A stretch of 64,000 nt of DNA. Source: Verrucomicrobiota bacterium. Lineage in GTDB: Bacteria; Verrucomicrobiota; Verrucomicrobiia; Chthoniobacterales; Chthoniobacteraceae. The stretch is from contig VFJQ01000001.1 in the NCBI GenBank assembly GCA_009885995.1, positions 35,646 to 99,645 on the forward strand, read 5' to 3'. Every line of letters begins with the position of its first letter. Within the stretch, counting starts at the first letter, position 1. The position numbers were made by a program, and so were the translations under genes. Positions 24,971-33,088 of the stretch are shown piece by piece. The notes beneath the pieces are model-generated. The model was not told the DNA's origin and did no database searches. It saw only the letters and a program-made list of their open reading frames with translations.

Positions 24971-27550
24971 GTGCCGCCCGCGCCGCCGACCCCAGACACC
25001 CCAAAAGCCGCGCCGCTGAAGATCCTGCTCGTCGATGATGAATCGGCGAACCTCTTCGTGCTCCAGAGCCTGCTGCAGGAGGTCGGGCATCCCGTCCGCA
25101 CCGCGCTCTCCGGCCCGGAGGCGCTCAAGATTCTCGCCCGCGAGGAGTTCGCGCTCGCGATCCTCGACATCATGATGCCGGAAATGAGCGGCCTGGAACT
25201 CGCCGCGAAAATCCGCGAGCAGACCGGCACGCGCTGCCCCGCAATCGTCTTCCTCACCGCGCGCTCCCCGGACAAGGAATTTACCAAGCAAGCCTACGCA
25301 ACGGGCGCGGTCGATTACCTCAGCAAGCCGATCGACTCGACCCTCCTGCGCGCAAAGGTGAAGTCCATCCTCGACCTCGCCGAAGCGCAGCGAAATCTCG
25401 CCACCGAAACCGCGCGGCGCGAGCGCATGGAGGCGCAACTTCACGAGAGCGAGCGCCAGGTGCAGCAAAAGGAATGGCTGCTCATGCTCGACCGCCGGCG
25501 GCCCGAGGACACCGCCGATCGTGAGGCGGCTCTGCGCCTGATGACCGAGGTCGGCGCCGCGGCGTTCGACGTCGAGCGATCAAGCATCTGGCTCTTCGAC
25601 TCCGGGCGCACCGCGCTCGTGCTCGCCGATCTTTACGAGCGCTCACGCGAGCATCACTCCTCCGGCATGACGCTGCCCGCGGATCAATACCCCATCTACA
25701 TCGCCTCGCTCGCCGAGGGCCGCGCGCTCGCCGCGCACGAGGCGATGGCCGATCCGCGCCTGCGCGAATTTCGGCTGAGCTACCTGCGCCCATTTCGCAT
25801 CCAGGCCATGCTCGATGCGCCGGTCCGCTGGCGCGGGGAAATCGTCGGCGTCGTCGGTATCGAACACGTCGAGGGGCCGCGACGCTGGTGGCCCGACGAG
25901 GAAGCCGCCGTCGCCTCGCTCGCCGACCGCGTCGCGCTCGTGCTCGAGGCCGAAGCGCACCGGGCTGCGCAGGCAGCGCTCCGGCGCGCCCATGCTGAAC
26001 TCGAAGCGCGCGTCGTCGAGCGCACCGCTGCATTGAATGTCGCGCTGCAAACCGCCGAGCAGGCGAACTCCTCAAAGTCCCGCTTCCTCGCCAACGTCAG
26101 CCACGAGCTGCGCAGCCCGCTCAATGGAATCCTCGGCCTCAACGAGATGCTGATCGAGAGCGGCCTGCCACCGGCGCAGCGCCGGCTTGCCGAGTTGCTC
26201 CAGCAGAGCGCCGACGGGATGCTCGCCATCGTGAACGACCTGCTCGATCTCTCGAAAACCGAGGCCGGGCACTTCGAGATCGAGGCGCGGCCGTTCGAGC
26301 TGCCCGCGCTCGTGAACGCCACCGTCCAGCTTCACCTCCCACGCGCCAGCGCGAAGGATCTCGTCCTTACCGCCACGCTCGCTCCCGGCCTCCCGGCGTG
26401 GGTCAAAGGCGACCCGCTCCGGCTACGCCAAGTGCTCACGAACCTCATCGGCAACGCCGTGAAATTCTCCACACACGGCCGCATCCGCGTGAACGTCGAG
26501 CCGTGCGCCGCGACTGATGGACTCGCTGGGGTGCGCTTCGCCGTCAGTGATGAAGGACCCGGCATCGCGCCCGAAGATCAACGACGGATCTTCGAGCCTT
26601 TCGTCCAAGGCGACGCCTCGAATACCCGCGCGCACGGCGGCACGGGACTCGGCTTGTCCATCTGCCGCGAGATCGTCACACGCATCGGCGGCGAAATCGG
26701 CGTCGAGAGCGAGCCCGGTCGCGGCTCGACGTTTTGGTTCACGCTCGCCTTCGAGCCCGCGGAACCAGAGGCCACCACGCCGGAGACATCGCCGCTCGCC
26801 GCCGGCAGTCTCACCGGCCTGCGCGTGCTCATCGCCGAGGACAGCGACACGAACGCCATCGTCACCCGCGACCGCGTGGAAAAGCTCGGCTGCACCGCCG
26901 TGATCGCGAGCCATGGAGCCGAGGCCATCGCCGCATGTGAGCGCGAGGATTTCGACGTCGTGCTCATGGATTGCCACATGCCCACGATGGATGGCTACGA
27001 GGCCACCGCCCACCAGCGCGCGCGCGAAGCCGCCGGCGCGCGGCGCGTGTGGATCGTGGCGCTCACCGCCAACGCCATGCCCGGCGAACGTGAGCAGTGC
27101 CTCCGCTCCGGGATGGACGGCTACCTCAGCAAGCCCTTCCGCCCCGCGGAACTCCGAGCCGCGCTCGAAGCCGCGGTGCGCGCTCGTATTTCCAAGCCGG
27201 ACCCCGCCCTCGACGCGGCGACGATCGCGATGCTGTGCGAGGGCGACAGCCCGGACGGCGCCAATCTCCGCATCATCATCGAGAGCTTCGCCCGCGAAGC
27301 CGACGCCGCCCTGCTCGCTCTCGCCGCCGCGCGCGCCGCCGATGACGCCGACGCGCTGCGCCACGCCGCACACAAGCTTGGCGGCACCAGCGGCACGCTC
27401 GGTGCGAATCACCTCCGCAGGCTATGCTCCGAGGTGGAAATCGACGCCCGCGCCGGCCGGTTCGTCCAGGCTGCCGCGCCGCTGCCCGAGCTCACCGCCG
27501 AAGTCACCCGCGTGAGAGCCGCGCTCGACGAACTCCTCGCCCCGCGCTAA
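24971..27550 (+). CDS. Hybrid histidine kinase: REC-GAF-HisKA-HATPase-REC-HPt
   Basis: The ORF track starts at 24233 in shadow of ispH. GTG 24971 gives 859 residues. Domains in order: receiver (~18-135, phospho-Asp D66 in LAILDIMMPE), linker coiled coil, GAF (~175-325), HisKA (H378 in NVSHELRSPLNG), HATPase (NLIGNAVKFS, DEGPGIAP, GGTGLGLSICREIV), second receiver (D667 in VLMDCHMPTMDGYEA) and HPt (H801 in HAAHKLGGTSG). No membrane segment is seen, so it is cytosolic. The complete phosphorelay in one chain may pass phosphate to the receiver protein encoded next. The signal is unknown. Confidence 0.93.
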   Translation: MPPAPPTPDTPKAAPLKILLVDDESANLFVLQSLLQEVGHPVRTALSGPEALKILAREEFALAILDIMMPEMSGLELAAKIREQTGTRCPAIVFLTARSPDKEFTKQAYATGAVDYLSKPIDSTLLRAKVKSILDLAEAQRNLATETARRERMEAQLHESERQVQQKEWLLMLDRRRPEDTADREAALRLMTEVGAAAFDVERSSIWLFDSGRTALVLADLYERSREHHSSGMTLPADQYPIYIASLAEGRALAAHEAMADPRLREFRLSYLRPFRIQAMLDAPVRWRGEIVGVVGIEHVEGPRRWWPDEEAAVASLADRVALVLEAEAHRAAQAALRRAHAELEARVVERTAALNVALQTAEQANSSKSRFLANVSHELRSPLNGILGLNEMLIESGLPPAQRRLAELLQQSADGMLAIVNDLLDLSKTEAGHFEIEARPFELPALVNATVQLHLPRASAKDLVLTATLAPGLPAWVKGDPLRLRQVLTNLIGNAVKFSTHGRIRVNVEPCAATDGLAGVRFAVSDEGPGIAPEDQRRIFEPFVQGDASNTRAHGGTGLGLSICREIVTRIGGEIGVESEPGRGSTFWFTLAFEPAEPEATTPETSPLAAGSLTGLRVLIAEDSDTNAIVTRDRVEKLGCTAVIASHGAEAIAACEREDFDVVLMDCHMPTMDGYEATAHQRAREAAGARRVWIVALTANAMPGEREQCLRSGMDGYLSKPFRPAELRAALEAAVRARISKPDPALDAATIAMLCEGDSPDGANLRIIIESFAREADAALLALAAARAADDADALRHAAHKLGGTSGTLGANHLRRLCSEVEIDARAGRFVQAAAPLPELTAEVTRVRAALDELLAPR

Positions 27551-27571
27551 AAGCGCGCCGCGCCAGCCGCC

Positions 27572-28285
27572 ATGTCCGACTCCCAGCCTTACATCCTCAT
27601 CCTCGAAGATAGCGAAGTGCTGACCCACGTGCTCTTGCAATGGTTCGCGCGGAAGTTTCCCGAGCGACTCGTCACGCAAGCCGCGACCGTGGCGCAGGCG
27701 TGCGAGGTGGCCGCTTCGGTCGAGGTTGATTTCGTGCTCGCCGATTTCAACCTGCCCGACGGCAACGGCCTCGACTTCGTCTGCGACTATTGCGCCACGC
27801 ACCCGCTCGCGCAGTTCGTCATCATGACCGGCGTGCCGAACGCCGAGAAGGTGCGCGGCGAGATCGCCGGACTCGGCATGGTCGGCTTCCTCGAGAAGCC
27901 GCTGAACATGGCCGTGCTCGAGCGCGTGCTGCGCCAGCACCTCGGCCCGCCACCAAACGGCTTCCACGCCGAGCTCCGGTCCACACAGCCTTCCGAGATC
28001 CTCCAGCTCAAGTGCATGTCCGGCGCCACGACCGTGCTTGAGTTTCTCAACTCCGACGGCGCGATCGGCCGCGCGCATCTCGAAAAGGGCAACATCATCC
28101 ACGCCGAGACGCCCGGCGCCACCGGCCTCAACGCACTGGCCGAAATGGTAAGCTGGATCCGCGGCGGCGCGCGTGAACTCTCCGGCGTCGAGCCCCCCGC
28201 GGAGAAGACGATCGACGTGGCGTGGAGCATGGCCCTCATCGAATCCGCGCGCCTCTCCGACGAGGCCAAGGCCGAAGCGGTGTGA
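27572..28285 (+). CDS. Response regulator: receiver plus DUF4388 (PATAN-like) domain
   Basis: The 237-residue product has a receiver domain (LILEDSEVL, phospho-Asp D58 in VLADFNLPDGNG, FLEKP). A C-terminal domain of DUF4388 type follows (PSEILQLKCMSGATTVLEFLNSDGAIGRAHLEKGNIIHAETPGATGLNALAEMVSW). There is no DNA-binding domain, so output is probably by protein contact. It lies 21 bases after the hybrid kinase, its likely phosphodonor, and overlaps the next gene (GTGA). Confidence 0.87.
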   Translation: MSDSQPYILILEDSEVLTHVLLQWFARKFPERLVTQAATVAQACEVAASVEVDFVLADFNLPDGNGLDFVCDYCATHPLAQFVIMTGVPNAEKVRGEIAGLGMVGFLEKPLNMAVLERVLRQHLGPPPNGFHAELRSTQPSEILQLKCMSGATTVLEFLNSDGAIGRAHLEKGNIIHAETPGATGLNALAEMVSWIRGGARELSGVEPPAEKTIDVAWSMALIESARLSDEAKAEAV

Positions 28286-29688
28286 GGCTGCGCTGGTCCG
28301 ACCTGTGGCGGTGGGAGGGCGCGATCGACCGCGGGCCGTATCTGCTGCTCGGGTGCGTGCTCTTCGCGGTGAAATACAACCTCGACCGCGCGATCACGCT
28401 CGCGATCACCGGACGCGCGTGGCCCTTCGTCGATCTCGCCGGTTTCGCCGACTACCTGCTGCGCCGCGCGGACTACGCGGCGAACCCAAAGCTCGCCACG
28501 GCGCTGCTGCTCACCGCGCTGCCATTCATGTGGACCGGGCTGATGCTCACGATCCGCCGCCTCCGCTCCGCGGATCTGCCGCGCTGGCTCGCGGCGCTCT
28601 ACTTCGTGCCGTTCGTGAAGCTCGTGCTCTTCGCCATGCTCGCGATCGTGCCCGCGGCGGCGGCGCGCGCGGAGGAGCAGCGGCGCGTGATGTCGTCGTT
28701 CGAGCGCTTCGTCGGCCTGTGGCTGCCGCACAATGCGCTCGGCAGCGCCTTCGTCGCCGCGCTGAACGTCGCGGCGACCGGCGGAGTGCTCGCCTACTTC
28801 GGCACCACGTGGCTCGGGAGCTACCAGTGGGCGGTGTTTGTCGGCGTGCCATTCGGCATGGGCTATGTCGCCGCCGCGCTGCACTGCCACCGCGCGCGGC
28901 GCTCGCTGATCGGGTGCCTCGGCGCTGCGGCGCTGAGCGTGGCGCTGCTCGGTGCGGGGTTCCTCGTCTTCGCAGTGGAAGGGATCATCTGCCTCGCGAT
29001 GGCTGCGCCCCTCGCGCTCGTGCTCGCGAGCCTCGGCGCCGCGCTCGCCTACGGTTTCCAGCGCGCACTCTGGCCGGATGGGTCGGGCGATCGCCTGCTC
29101 TGCGTCGCGCTGCTTTCCGCGCCGATGCTCGCGCTCGTCGAGCATCACGCTCCGCCGGTCGTGCCGCTACTGCGCGTCACCACGAGCATCGAAATCGCCG
29201 CGCCGCCGGAAGTGGTCTGGCGCCACGTCGTGTCCTTTTCCGAGCTGCCGCCGCCGACCGAGTTCCTCTTCCGCCACGGCATCGCCTACCCGATGCGCGC
29301 GCGGATCGATGGGCGCGGCGTCGGCGCGATCCGACGCTGCGAATTCAGCACCGGCGCCTTCATCGAGCCGATCGAGGTGTGGGACGAGCCGCGGCTGCTC
29401 AAGTTTTCCGTGAGCGAGAATCCGGCGCCGATGGAGGAGTGGACGCCGTATCCGCGCATCGAGCCGCCCCATCTGCACGGCTACTTCTGCTCGCAGTGCG
29501 GGGAGTTTCGCCTGCACGCCCGCACGGATGGCGGCACGACGCTCGAAGGCACGACGTGGTATCACCACCACATGTGGCCCGCCGCCTACTGGCAGGCGTG
29601 GAGCGACGCGGTGCTGCACCGCATCCACAGCCGCGTGCTGCGACATGTGAAGTCGCTCGCGGAGGCCGACACGGCGGCGGGCTCCTAG
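28282..29688 (+). CDS. DUF805-like membrane domain fused to an SRPBCC (polyketide cyclase/START-like) domain
   Basis: GTG 28282 overlaps the stop of the response regulator and gives 468 residues. The N-terminal half has about eight membrane segments, beginning with a DUF805-like pattern (GAIDRGPYLLLGCVLF, TIRRLRSADLPRWLAALYFVPFVKLVLF). The last ~150 residues read as an SRPBCC ligand-binding fold (SIEIAAPPEVVWRHVVSFSELPP, RCEFSTGAFIEPIEVWDEPRLLKFSV, TTLEGTTWYHHHMWP). The role is unknown. It converges with the next gene, sharing 4 bases. Confidence 0.7.
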   Translation: MRLRWSDLWRWEGAIDRGPYLLLGCVLFAVKYNLDRAITLAITGRAWPFVDLAGFADYLLRRADYAANPKLATALLLTALPFMWTGLMLTIRRLRSADLPRWLAALYFVPFVKLVLFAMLAIVPAAAARAEEQRRVMSSFERFVGLWLPHNALGSAFVAALNVAATGGVLAYFGTTWLGSYQWAVFVGVPFGMGYVAAALHCHRARRSLIGCLGAAALSVALLGAGFLVFAVEGIICLAMAAPLALVLASLGAALAYGFQRALWPDGSGDRLLCVALLSAPMLALVEHHAPPVVPLLRVTTSIEIAAPPEVVWRHVVSFSELPPPTEFLFRHGIAYPMRARIDGRGVGAIRRCEFSTGAFIEPIEVWDEPRLLKFSVSENPAPMEEWTPYPRIEPPHLHGYFCSQCGEFRLHARTDGGTTLEGTTWYHHHMWPAAYWQAWSDAVLHRIHSRVLRHVKSLAEADTAAGS

Positions 29689-30626
29689 TTTTGCCCGGTG
29701 CCAGCCGGCTCGAAGACGAAATCCGCCGTGAGCAGTTTGTGGTCGGATCGCAACGTCCCAGCGTTTCGAGAGCGGATGGCGTTCAGCCCTTTCCCAAACC
29801 AAATATGATCGAGGGATAACACCGGGAGTGGCCAGGGCCAGGTGTCCCCCGGACCGAAGCCCGCGACTTCCCACGACTCGCTCAGCTCGCGACGCAGCGG
29901 GGCGAAGTGAACCGAGTGGCGCGGGGTGTTCAGATCGCCGATCATGAGCAGCGGGCGGTCGCGCAGGGTGGCGGCGAGTTCGGCGACGCGGGCGAGCGGC
30001 TTGCGCCGCGACATGGTCGGGATGCCCTGCACGTCGCCCTGTAGGACACGCAGGTCGCGGCCTTTGATCCGCACGTCGTAGATCGCATAATACGAGCCGT
30101 AATCGAGGCTGCCCTCGCTCCGGGAGAGGATCTCGCCGCGGACGAAGAGCATCATATTCCCAGCAGCGAATGCGGATGCGTAGCCGGGCAACTCGGCATC
30201 CCAACGCGCGGGCCGCTCGCCCACGCGGGGCTCGGGTTCGGCGAGGGAGATGAGGTCCGCGTCGGTCTCGCGCAGGCGCTGCGCGACGCCGGCGAAGCGC
30301 GCCACGGGACGGGCGACATTCCAATGCACGACGCGGAAGTCCGCCGGAGCGCGCGACGGCTGGCCGCTGCGCCAGTCCTCCATGATCCACATCGCGAGCA
30401 TCACATGCGTGAGCACGATCGCGCCGAAGACCATCTGCGGCTGGCGCCGCACGCGCCACACGAGCGGCAGCACGAGCGCCGCGAGCACCGGCCACGGCGT
30501 GGCGTAGTAGAGCGGCGCGAACCGATCGACCGAGTCGCGCACCGTAAGGCGGAGCACGAGCCCATTCGCCCAGACGATGAGCAGGAGAGGGAAAAGCTGG
30601 CGGCCCAGCCAGCGCAGCGCCTTCAC
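29685..30626 (-). CDS. Endonuclease/exonuclease/phosphatase-fold protein with membrane anchor
   Basis: GTG 30626 gives 313 residues. Three membrane segments at the N-terminus (LFPLLLIVWANGLVLRL, WPVLAALVLPLVW, MVFGAIVLTHVMLAMWIM) precede an EEP domain: VVHWNV, SLAEPEP (in place of the usual 'QE'), MIGDLNTPRHSVHFAPL, LDHIWF and RSDHKLL. Relatives hydrolyse phosphodiesters of nucleic acids or lipids. The membrane-plus-EEP layout suggests an external substrate, which is inference. It overlaps the previous minus-strand gene by 4 bases (GTGA). Confidence 0.85.
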   Translation of the reverse strand: MKALRWLGRQLFPLLLIVWANGLVLRLTVRDSVDRFAPLYYATPWPVLAALVLPLVWRVRRQPQMVFGAIVLTHVMLAMWIMEDWRSGQPSRAPADFRVVHWNVARPVARFAGVAQRLRETDADLISLAEPEPRVGERPARWDAELPGYASAFAAGNMMLFVRGEILSRSEGSLDYGSYYAIYDVRIKGRDLRVLQGDVQGIPTMSRRKPLARVAELAATLRDRPLLMIGDLNTPRHSVHFAPLRRELSESWEVAGFGPGDTWPWPLPVLSLDHIWFGKGLNAIRSRNAGTLRSDHKLLTADFVFEPAGTGQN

Positions 30627-31639
30627 CTCAGCAGCGGGGCGAAGAATTGTTCGAGGGCTTCCGCGCCCTTTGCGAAGCTGAGCGTCGCGCGTGCGTTCTC
30701 GACCGCGCGCACGACGTAGTCCGTGCAGTCGTGCGGGTGCTCGAAGAGCCGCGCGGCCATGTCGAAGAGCTGTTCGTGCGTGCGGCCAAAGCCGCACAAT
30801 TCGGGGAAGACGAGCCGCTCCGTGGTGCCGTGGCCGCCGAGGCACGGGACGCGTGCGAGCAGCGCATCGCCGGCGACTTGGCCGGGCACGGTGCTCGCGT
30901 CGAGTTGGAAGACGAAGCGGTGCTTCGCGACGGCGCGCAGGTATTTCGGATACGGCAGGCGCTCCTCGACGACGCGCAACGCGCCTTCGCCGTAGTCGAG
31001 TTGGCGGAGCATCTTGCGTCCGCGCCAGCCGTCGAGGTTGAAGACCGTCACCTGCTCGCCGAGGCCCTCCGCGATGCGGCGGATGATTTGCAGAGCGGCG
31101 AAGTGGTTGCGCGTCGGCGTGGAAAACTCGCGCGTGCCGATCAACACGCCGCTCTTCTCCTCCTCGGGCCGCGTGAAGTCCCAACGCTCGTCTTCCACCG
31201 GATACGGCGTCGGGATGAAGTCCGCGCGATGCGCGCCGGTCCACAAAAAGAGCGGCAGCAAATCCGGCGTGTTCGCGATCGCGCCGTCGCTCATCTCGCA
31301 GACCTGGCGGAAGAGTTCGATGTTGCGCCCGCGGGCGAGTTGTTCGGCGACTTGATGTCCGCCCGCTTCCTTCCACGCGATGGCGACGCACTTCTTCTCG
31401 CGCCGCAGCCGAGTCAGCGCCTTCGCGGCTCGGGAGAGGTCTTTGGTCAGCAGGAGGATGACGGCGCGAATGTCCTTCGGGATCGCATCGTAGTCGCTCG
31501 CGAAGACGCCACCCGTGCAGGCCGCGAAGGCGTGGTAGTTCACCGGCGCATGGCGCTTCTCATCGGGCGCGCCGGCGAAGTCGGGGAAACTTTGGTCGGG
31601 ATCGCGCCCGCCGGGATTGAGGACGGCGACTTTCAACAT
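30623..31639 (-). CDS. Putative GT-B glycosyltransferase-like protein
   Basis: I do not recognise the exact family. The 338-residue product opens with a Rossmann-like beta strand and a glycine (LKVAVLNPGGRDPDQSF). Its C-terminal half resembles glycosyltransferase 1-type donor domains (VLIGTREFSTPTRNHFAALQIIRRIAEGLGEQVTVFNLDG, YLRAVAKHRFVFQLDASTVPGQVAGDALLARVPCLGG). No signal peptide is visible. A strong promoter-like sequence lies just before the ATG (31649-31676). Confidence 0.6.
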   Translation of the reverse strand: MLKVAVLNPGGRDPDQSFPDFAGAPDEKRHAPVNYHAFAACTGGVFASDYDAIPKDIRAVILLLTKDLSRAAKALTRLRREKKCVAIAWKEAGGHQVAEQLARGRNIELFRQVCEMSDGAIANTPDLLPLFLWTGAHRADFIPTPYPVEDERWDFTRPEEEKSGVLIGTREFSTPTRNHFAALQIIRRIAEGLGEQVTVFNLDGWRGRKMLRQLDYGEGALRVVEERLPYPKYLRAVAKHRFVFQLDASTVPGQVAGDALLARVPCLGGHGTTERLVFPELCGFGRTHEQLFDMAARLFEHPHDCTDYVVRAVENARATLSFAKGAEALEQFFAPLLR

Positions 31640-31648
31640 GGGCCGCGG

Positions 31649-31676
31649 ATAAGACGCGAAGACCGCCCGTGGTCAA
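31649..31676 (-). promoter_or_regulatory. Sigma-70-like promoter, -10 box 9 bases before ATG
   Basis: On the minus strand TTGACC (31671-31676), a 16-base spacer and TCTTAT (31649-31654) are followed by CCGCGGCCC and the ATG at 31639. Confidence 0.5.
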
Positions 31677-32035
31677 AGGCCGAACTCGTCGATCTCGCGC
31701 CGGTCCCGCTTGGTCGGGCGGCCGGTCCCCTTTGCGCGGAAGCCAAGCGGGAGCAAGTTGGCTTCGCAGCGGCGGGCGTATTCCTCCGGCGGGGTGAGGT
31801 CTTCGGAGAACTGCACGACGAGCTTCGCAGCCACGCGGGAAGGCGGGGCACCGAGCACGCGGACGGTGCGGGTCATTTGCGAGACGCGGGCGGCGACCAC
31901 CTCACCGGGACGGACTTCGTGTGCCGGCTTGGTCGGCTCACCGGCGATCTTCACGTGCCCTCCGCGGATGGCGTCGGCGGCGAGCGAGCGAGTCTTGTAA
32001 ATGCGGATGGCCCAGAGCCATTGATCGAGTCGCAT
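31673..32035 (-). CDS. S4-domain RNA-binding protein (Hsp15-like)
   Basis: The 120-residue product is an S4 domain (MRLDQWLWAIRIYKTRSLAADAIRGGHVKIAGEPTKPAHEVRPGEVV) with a basic tail (GRPTKRDRREIDEF). It matches the heat-shock protein 15 family in size and layout; E. coli Hsp15 binds stalled 50S-nascent chain-tRNA complexes. It is divergent from the BMC regulator, and the two starts are 85 bases apart with operator O1 between them. Confidence 0.88.
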   Translation of the reverse strand: MRLDQWLWAIRIYKTRSLAADAIRGGHVKIAGEPTKPAHEVRPGEVVAARVSQMTRTVRVLGAPPSRVAAKLVVQFSEDLTPPEEYARRCEANLLPLGFRAKGTGRPTKRDRREIDEFGL

Positions 32036-32082
32036 GGTGCGATGGATGGCACTCGCGGGCCTGCGGAGCTAGCAGGAAGTTT

Positions 32083-32102
32083 TATGATTGCTTGCGATCA
32101 TA
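32083..32102. promoter_or_regulatory. Operator O1: TATGAT-N8-ATCATA palindrome upstream of BMC regulator
   Basis: Perfect 6-bp arms are separated by 8 bases. It lies 6 bases before the regulator's -10 box and between the divergent S4 gene and the regulator. It matches O2 perfectly in both arms. Confidence 0.75.
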
Positions 32103-32108
32103 ACGTGC

Positions 32109-32114
32109 TATCAT
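32109..32114 (+). promoter_or_regulatory. -10 box TATCAT of the BMC regulator
   Basis: TATCAT is followed by CGCGCC and GTG 32121. TTGCTT at 32088-32093, inside O1, is a possible -35 box with a 15-base spacer. The spacing predicts a leaderless mRNA. Confidence 0.4.
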
Positions 32115-32120
32115 CGCGCC

Positions 32121-33005
32121 GTGAAAGTGCCCATGCACGTGATCCAAGCCCGCCGGGAGAAGCTGGCGGCATTGATCGAGCAGCACCGCTTCCTCCCGGT
32201 GAAGGAGCTGTGCGCCCGGCTCGGAGTGTCGGAGGCGACTATGCGGCGGGACTTGGCCGCCTTGCACGGGGAGAAGCGGATCACTCGGACTTTCGGTGGA
32301 GCGCTCCGGGAGTTTAATGATCGGTTCCCTTCGTTTAGGGAGCGGCAAGGCCGGGCATCGCGCTCGAAGATGCGAGTGGCCAAGCTCGCCTTGAGCCTGC
32401 TCGAGCCGGGGAAGACCTATTTCTTCGATTCCGGCACCACGGTCTTCGCGATTGCCGAGGCGTTCCGCGAGGCACCGGTGACCCCGATCACGATCGTCAC
32501 TTCAAATCTGCCGGTCGGGGAGATGCTCGCGGCGATCCCGGGCGTGGAGGTCTTTCAACTCGCGGGGCAGCTCCTCCACCTCCAGTCCACGCTGCTAGGC
32601 GAGACGGCCAAGCGGAGCCTGGAGTTCTGGCGGTTCGACTGGGCGTTTCTCTCGACGGAAGGGATGATGCCGACCGGGCTGTGGAATTCGCAGATCGCCA
32701 TCGTCGAGCAGCAGAAGGCGGTGCTCCGCCGGAGCGCACGTCATGTCTTCTGTGTCGATGGATCGAAACTGAACCGGCAGGCTCCGCACTTCCTGATCGG
32801 GTGGAACCAACTCGACACGTTGCTCACGGATGTGCCGATGGAGAAGCTGCACGCGGCCGGCATTATGGTCGATCCCGCGCACTACCTTGGGCCGGAATCG
32901 GTCGTTTCAGATGAAGCAGAGGTCGCGCCCTCACCTGCCACAGAGCCGGCCCCGCCGGAGGGCAAAGCTACAGGCACGGGGGATCTGCCGGTTCATTTTT
33001 TATGA
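32121..33005 (+). CDS. DeoR/GlpR-family transcriptional regulator of the BMC locus
   Basis: The product (294 residues from GTG 32121; ATG 32133 is the alternative) has an N-terminal winged helix (RREKLAALIEQHRFLPVKELCARLGVSEATMRRDLAALHGEKRITRTFGGAL). A DeoRC ligand domain follows with the sugar-phosphate-binding pattern (TYFFDSGTTVFAIAEAF, IVTSNLPV, LLGETAKRSLEFWRFDWAFLSTEGM). Relatives repress sugar operons and are released by a phosphorylated sugar. It stands directly upstream of the BMC operon, with matching palindromes on both sides, and its stop codon lies inside O2. It is very likely the local repressor and autoregulated. A Pro/Ala-rich tail of ~30 residues is unusual. Confidence 0.92.
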   Translation: MKVPMHVIQARREKLAALIEQHRFLPVKELCARLGVSEATMRRDLAALHGEKRITRTFGGALREFNDRFPSFRERQGRASRSKMRVAKLALSLLEPGKTYFFDSGTTVFAIAEAFREAPVTPITIVTSNLPVGEMLAAIPGVEVFQLAGQLLHLQSTLLGETAKRSLEFWRFDWAFLSTEGMMPTGLWNSQIAIVEQQKAVLRRSARHVFCVDGSKLNRQAPHFLIGWNQLDTLLTDVPMEKLHAAGIMVDPAHYLGPESVVSDEAEVAPSPATEPAPPEGKATGTGDLPVHFL

Positions 33006-33020
33006 TCGGAAATAATCATA
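33001..33020. promoter_or_regulatory. Operator O2: TATGAT-N8-ATCATA palindrome at the end of the regulator gene
   Basis: Perfect arms with an 8-base spacer. It contains the TGA stop of the regulator and ends 9 bases before the -35 box of the BMC promoter. Confidence 0.78.
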
Positions 33021-33028
33021 TAAAGTCT

Positions 33029-33056
33029 TTGACGCGTAACGCGGAAGTTATATGAC
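33029..33056 (+). promoter_or_regulatory. BMC operon promoter (TTGACG-N16-TATGAC)
   Basis: The -35 TTGACG (33029-33034) and -10 TATGAC (33051-33056) are 16 bases apart. The -10 box is also the left arm of operator O3, so repressor bound there would block RNA polymerase. The first gene starts at 33089. Confidence 0.6.
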
Positions 33057-33070
33057 TGCGATCCGTCATT
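33051..33070. promoter_or_regulatory. Operator O3: TATGAC-N8-GTCATT palindrome over the -10 box
   Basis: It has the same 6-8-6 geometry as O1 and O2, with five of six arm positions complementary (TATGAC against GTCATT). It starts 50 bases after O2. Confidence 0.68.
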
Positions 33071-33088
33071 AAGTTTTCCCCACCTGAA

